NCBI GenBank assembly: GCA_029891345.1
Contig: CM056993.1
Location: forward strand, 273,824,900-273,888,899
DNA from: Dryococelus australis
Taxonomy: Eukaryota > Arthropoda > Insecta > Phasmatodea > Phasmatidae
Direction: 5' to 3'
Length of the DNA: 64,000 bases
The translations under genes were made by a program, and so were the position numbers. This document shows positions 59,216-64,000 of the stretch, piece after piece; within the stretch, counting starts at the first letter, position 1, and each line of letters begins with the position of its first letter. The notes under the pieces were generated by a model. That model saw nothing but the letters and a program-made list of their open reading frames with translations. It had not been told where the DNA came from and did not search any database.

Positions 59216-61190
59216 GTCATGCATCTGTACATACAGTAAATGATGATTTTCACTAATCCAATCTATTGTTTTTTTACTTAATTGTGTGTTATGACTTTTG
59301 AAGTATCCTCAGTGATATTGACTAGTGAAGCATCACCAAGTGTCTCTTCAAGTAACTTGAAACTTACTGTATTCAACATGTCCTGTTCCTTTTGACCATT
59401 CTGTGCATTATTGTTTGACTTCAAATCCAAGACTGTACAACATAATTTGTTATTGAGACTAGTAGCAAGCCAGATATTTTGTAAGTTCAGCAAACTGTGT
59501 TTAAAGGCACCATAGTTGATATAGAAAATTTTTTTCCTACAGAACACAGGCAAAGATGTATTGTATTTAAATTTATTAATGAATTTGTAGAAGTACTTAA
59601 ATGTGAAACATTTCATTTGTGGTCATCAAGGATGGTTGGAGAAGCAGACAGTTATAGAATGTGTGTCTCTTTCTCCTCTTTCTGTTCCAAGTTATGCTGT
59701 AGACTTTTGAGTGCAGTTGGCAATATGTAGTAGCTGGTAAACTTGTGCATTGTTACATAACACATACTTGGTTGTACAACAACCTAACATATAGACTGTA
59801 TACGTTGCCATGTTGGAGATTCCACAGCATGTGAACAAACTTGGCACATGTAAAACTTTCTTTGCATAATTTAATGTTAATGTATATAAAACATGTAGTT
59901 AAACTACACAAATTGTCTCTCTTGTAGATACATGCTACATTAGCTATGGTGGTGAAAATTTGTTATTGTGGTTGATGTAAGGCCTCAGATATTCCATACA
60001 TAGGCAAACTCAACTAAAACTTTATAGGTACATTTCAGGGAAAAGATTGTTTTAGAGTTAAGTGAAATACACTCAAACTTCAATATTATGGACATTCACA
60101 GTTCCTCAAATTTGTACATATGATCAATTTGTCCTGAACCAATACACCTAAAATTTTTAACACGTTTGGACTCCATAAATGAAAAAATTGCACAAAAGCA
60201 GCTTATTTTGTTAAAAATAAGGTACACACATTCACAAGATGTTGAGTGGGGTTACACTGGTGTAGTGACAGGACTGGAGCTCCCAGATTCGCCCATATTA
60301 CGTTATAATTTTAGCGCATGTCTGTCACCAACTTGCTTAGGGCTCACTACAGATGTCAAACATAACACTGTAATTCTCAACTGCCATCTTTCATGTACAT
60401 TTCTTATGTAAGTAGATGTTTAAAAAAATACTTGCATGTTTATTATAAATGCGGTCCTGGATATTAACTATTACATTTATTTTCATTCCCAGTCACTTGT
60501 AATTATACAGTTTGCACTTGTTATGTCAGTAAAACTATGTCCTTGTTTTACTGATATGTAAGCTTATTTTTCACGGTTACTTTTAATTTCTCAGTGAATC
60601 AGAAAAATTACAATCGCACAAATATTATTTTAAAAGTATGGATGTAAAGTTAAATTTCAAATTTATAGTAAAAAAAAAATTGATGAAGTGCTCATTAACA
60701 GCTTTGTTTGTTACTTGTGTTAACTTCATTCCTCACAAAATGTATGGGTAAAGCACATTGCTGCAGTTGTGTGAGAGCCATTGAAAGTTGTGCCGTAATT
60801 AAAAAATTCATACTGGTACAGATAAGTACAAATAAGAGCTTACTTTTTTAAGTAATCCAATTTATGCTGTATAAGTATATGTAATCTGTAGTTGCATATA
60901 TATGCGTGTGTTATCACTGTTTGTAGTTGGTTGTGTGTGTTGGCGTGTGTACATTGCCACAAAGTGCCACATCAGGTTGGGAATTTGAACTAGCCTTGTC
61001 ACCTGTGTTTACTACATTGAGGCGTTTTCATTTTATTAATTATTATTTCATAGTTTCATTTCATTCTTTGACTTTATAATAACTGTCTTGTATTACAAAA
61101 TTAAATTTTATAGTGTGTGTTTTACATTCATGACATGCATAACATGCAGTTGCGATCAATGATTATGAAGTTATGGGACCTGCATTCTTG
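59216..61190. other. AT-rich non-coding stretch
   Basis: Short open frames on both strands (for example 59278-59616 minus and 59497-59730 plus) overlap each other and have no recognisable domains. A GT-rich microsatellite-like patch lies near 60928-60950. Confidence 0.4.
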
Positions 61191-61198
61191 AACTAGGG

Positions 61199-61455
61199 CA
61201 GGCCCACCGAGAGAAATTATGGGCCCCTGAGTATTGCGTGCTGTGGGCCCCCCTATCCCTTCCCTGCCAAAAATAGACTATTTACAACCACATAAATAGT
61301 TGTCATCCATGCAGAAAAAGTTAATAAGTCTTGAGTGTCAGAATTAGATTTTTATGTAAGTTTTATAAATAAACATTTACGAGTCGGACCTGACCCGGGT
61401 CCCTGAGCAGTGCATCCCCCCCCCCCCCCAATACTACCTTCTCTTGTGGGGCCTG
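61199..61455. mobile_element. Short hAT element with perfect 8-bp TSD
   Basis: Duplications AACTAGGG occur at 61191-61198 and 61456-61463. The left end CAGGCCCACCGAGAGAA and the complemented right end CAGGCCCCACAAGAGAA are inverted repeats. The 257-bp interior is non-coding, with GGGCCC-rich blocks and a poly-C run (61418-61431). Confidence 0.8.
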
Positions 61456-61463
61456 AACTAGGG

Positions 61464-62302
61464 AATGGCGTATAATGCTAGGATCAGTGGAGGTACCCAG
61501 CAGTCACCAATTTTCTCCTTTTCTCTTTCCTTTCCATTGTGTAGCATGTCTTGTGCAAGCTCGTGATAGCAGAACCCCAACCTTTGTAGGTCATACTTCA
61601 AGTAAGCAAAACTGATATGGATCATTTTCATTTCATGTGACATGTTTTGAACAACTGTGGTGCTATTAAAATATGTTAAAACGTTTATGAAATAATGTTG
61701 GAAACAATGTATTGTTTTGTACAGTTGGTTACATAAACTACTGTGAAAGACAATATAGTAGACTTCTTTCAACACTTCTGCTGTTTAACTTTTGTCATAT
61801 GTAATAAGTTTCTTTCTCTTAAGACTTCAAAAATGTTTTAGTAGGAAACTATATACTGTACTGTTATAACCTTTCCCTGTACAGAATATAAATATTTTTG
61901 GGTCTCTTGAAAAATGTTGCAGGGCTCATTTGAGGTAAAATACAATATTTGCTAACATTGAATTGTGTGATGTGCTTGGTATAGTGATTGCTTATAAAGC
62001 TGTTCATTAACATTTGTTGTAAGTTGTTCACCATCAGTTATGCACTTTTGAAATCAACCTTTGAAAAATGTCACTGCCCCTACCTTCATTATGCACCCTC
62101 TTGTTGGTAATGACAGAGAGAGAAATTAATTCCATGTCTTAACTTTGAATTAAAAGTGTTTGGCAAACATTTATGTATGTACAAGTTATTTATTTTGATC
62201 TCTATTTTTTTTAATGCATATAAATGTAATAATTAACAAATCTGTAAAATATTTTCTTATTAAAAAATTTTACTGTTTTACTTGGCAGACACATGAGTTA
62301 AC
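61464..62302. other. AT-rich non-coding stretch
   Basis: The 105-codon minus frame 61775-61458 has no known domain. Nothing else seen. Confidence 0.4.
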
Positions 62303-63342
62303 TAGTGATGGGTCTAGTCTCGAAAAATCGAGTCAAGTCGAATCAACAAAAATTGACCCATTACTCAATTTGAGTGTTTTTATGCAGAAGACATTGAGCT
62401 GCTAAACCTGCAAGTTGAGTCATTGTGTTTTTAGGGGTTATGAACAACATATGTTCGCACCCAACAGTTACCTTTTGTTTCTCGCGAATCAATAGTTTTT
62501 CATTACTAAACCACTATAGTTGCGCCGGTATGAAAACAATAATTTGGCTACAGGCTTTGACATTTGGTTGATGTTTGTGATGTTAGGCTGTGATAAAATC
62601 TGTTGAGTGTTCTATTCGTTACGTGAGCCATTTTACTTCATAGTGAAGCGCTTCCTCTTTGCTGCCAAGCTGGACCATATCAGAGAACGAGACCAGTAAC
62701 TGGTCAAGGTTGACAGGTACAGTCTCAGCACGACATACATACATACTACCATAGGATGCACAGTATTTAAACATGAAAAGCCTTTGTCTCATGGCACATC
62801 ACACCTTCAGCAGAAATATGCATAACAGTAAACGTGTTATTACTTTTCTCATCTAATTGCAGATTTTAAAATGTGTAAAAAAAAAAAAAAACATTATGTA
62901 TTAGACTGCTTGTCCGCTCACCAAGTGGCAGCTTGAAAGCTTCCTTCCCATTCTAACAGATATCGTTCATCACAGCATCACCCGGCTGACATTACCATTC
63001 CTACCATAGTCATTGACTGTCGACCAATGGGAAAAATTGCGGTGAATCACTTACACAGGAAAAGAATTATTATCTTTTGTAGAAACTAGTTCTAAACTTT
63101 TTTCTTGGTAAACTGTGCGTATAAGAGGGGGAGGAAGTTATAAGAGACAGGCGTTATACCCATGTATATAGGTACACATTTATATTTATGGTGCAAACTA
63201 GAATTTAACAAAGAAATTTTATACTGAACTCTACTTGACCCGACCCGACTTGACTTTCATACAACTTGAAACTCTACTTGACTCGAGTTTCATACAACTT
63301 GGCTTGACTCTAAGCTTAAAAACCAAAACTCGCCCATCGCTA
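62303..63342. mobile_element. hAT-like element with TAGYGATGGG ends
   Basis: The left end TAGTGATGGGTCTAG and the complemented right end TAGCGATGGGCGAGT are inverted repeats. They lead into subterminal reiterations of (C)GAGTCAAGT(C)GA and its complement ACTTGACTCGA, at both ends. This pattern is typical of non-autonomous hAT elements. A clear 8-bp duplication was not found, and there is no transposase domain. Confidence 0.6.
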
Positions 63343-63787
63343 AAGTGATCAGGCCCATGGTGGAAGAATACACAATGTACATACAAGTTCTTAAGAAGGA
63401 CTTTCAAAAATGCTCATTTTACTGTGAACAGCCTATACAAGGGTGAAATTGTGCGCACACATTTATGTGCAAACTTTGATTTATGAGATAATGTACTATC
63501 AGGGCATACCTCTTATTGACAAAATTATTATTTATGTAATGTGCAACTTTTCTAACACAAAGTGTTGATAGACATGTTTTATTATTTAAAAATACAAGTG
63601 GCTTTCAACTTAGTTAATATAAATTGTTCATGGTTAACCGAGAGCATTTTTGGAAACCCAGCTTTGGATGTACTTTTCTTCTCATTTTGTATCCTTCTGC
63701 CATAATGTAAAATCATCATTGCCATGGGCCTGGACACTTTATTCATGCGTCATCCAAGGGAAACCATTGAATTGTTGTGTATATGTA
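63343..63787. other. AT-rich non-coding stretch
   Basis: Nothing recognised before the MITE at 63790. Confidence 0.4.
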
Positions 63788-63789
63788 GA

Positions 63790-63965
63790 CAGTGGATTCT
63801 CTAACTGTCATTTCTCAGGGGACGAACAAAAAATGTCAATACACATGTGGACTTTCAATGAATGTGGTCTCCAAATGCAGACAAATCAAAAATGGGACCA
63901 CAGAATATGTTACATTGCTGGCAGACTTTCAATCCATCTGGGTTCATTACATAGAGGTTCTGCTC
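63790..63965. mobile_element. ~176-bp MITE, family M copy 2
   Basis: Left terminus CAGTGGATTCTCTAACTGTC. TA follows the right end (63966-63967), and the left TA has changed to GA. It aligns along its full length with 56973-57145. Confidence 0.8.
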
Positions 63966-64000
63966 TAAATGCAATGTGAAAATTTCTACTCTAACATGTT

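Overview
The window looks like a piece of a large, repeat-rich, AT-rich arthropod genome, most likely an insect. It holds introns of many kilobases with GT-AG-type splice sites, AATAAA signals, and diverged DNA transposons, LTR elements and tRNA-derived SINEs. There are no bacterial-style operons, rRNA genes or CRISPR arrays, and no complete gene is contained.

The host coding content I can support is three exons, all on the + strand. (1) 3877-4526 is a terminal exon encoding a pipsqueak-type (psq) helix-turn-helix. (2) 29749-30152 is a GC-rich internal exon, probably ending in a GC splice donor. (3) 46723-47019 is a terminal exon encoding a cysteine-rich zinc-binding module resembling the piggyBac transposase C-terminal domain. 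Exons 1 and 2 start in the same codon phase, and exon 2 joins exon 3 in phase. The parsimonious reading is the 3' half of one BTB-type transcription-factor gene (longitudinals-lacking, lola, is my best guess) that splices a shared upstream BTB exon, outside the window, to alternative C-terminal exons. Nearly everything else would be intron.

Repeats by region. 0-2 kb: a dead mariner with long terminal inverted repeats (TIRs) and a TA target-site duplication (TSD). 6-7 kb: diverged ~184-bp tandem repeats, interrupted by a SINE with an 11-bp TSD. 8.6-8.9 kb: a short hAT element. 10.9-11.3 kb: a TA-flanked miniature inverted-repeat transposable element (MITE) with a tRNA-derived SINE inside it. 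15.6-18.7 kb: an LTR split by a 2.56-kb hAT element with a BED-finger remnant. 21.4-25.9 kb: a 5'-truncated BEL/Pao retrotransposon. 26.3-26.8 kb: a Helitron-like element. 27.3-27.9 and 30.8-31.3 kb: two more copies of the split LTR family. 33.5-35.5 kb: a hAT element with perfect 8-bp TSDs, carrying a nested MITE, a ~180-bp hairpin and an unrecognised coding fragment whose paralogue lies at 40.3-40.7 kb. 37.0-37.2 kb: an (AT)84 microsatellite. 38-39.2 and 45.4-45.7 kb: two copies of a second LTR-like family. 41.2-43.2 kb: a dead Tigger/pogo element. 44.5-45.4 kb: the 3' half of a hAT element. 45.8-46.3 kb: a SINE followed by a MITE. 51-59 kb: LTR-type elements, including two related ~2-kb copies with ~189-bp internal tandem repeats. 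57-64 kb: small MITEs and hAT derivatives.

No new gene system is evident. The most interesting points are the alternative-exon logic of the host gene (psq exon versus piggyBac-like exon, with a possible GC-AG intron), the unidentified protein fragment present twice, and the long hairpin inside the hAT element. All alignments were by eye; percent identities and family names need a computed search.
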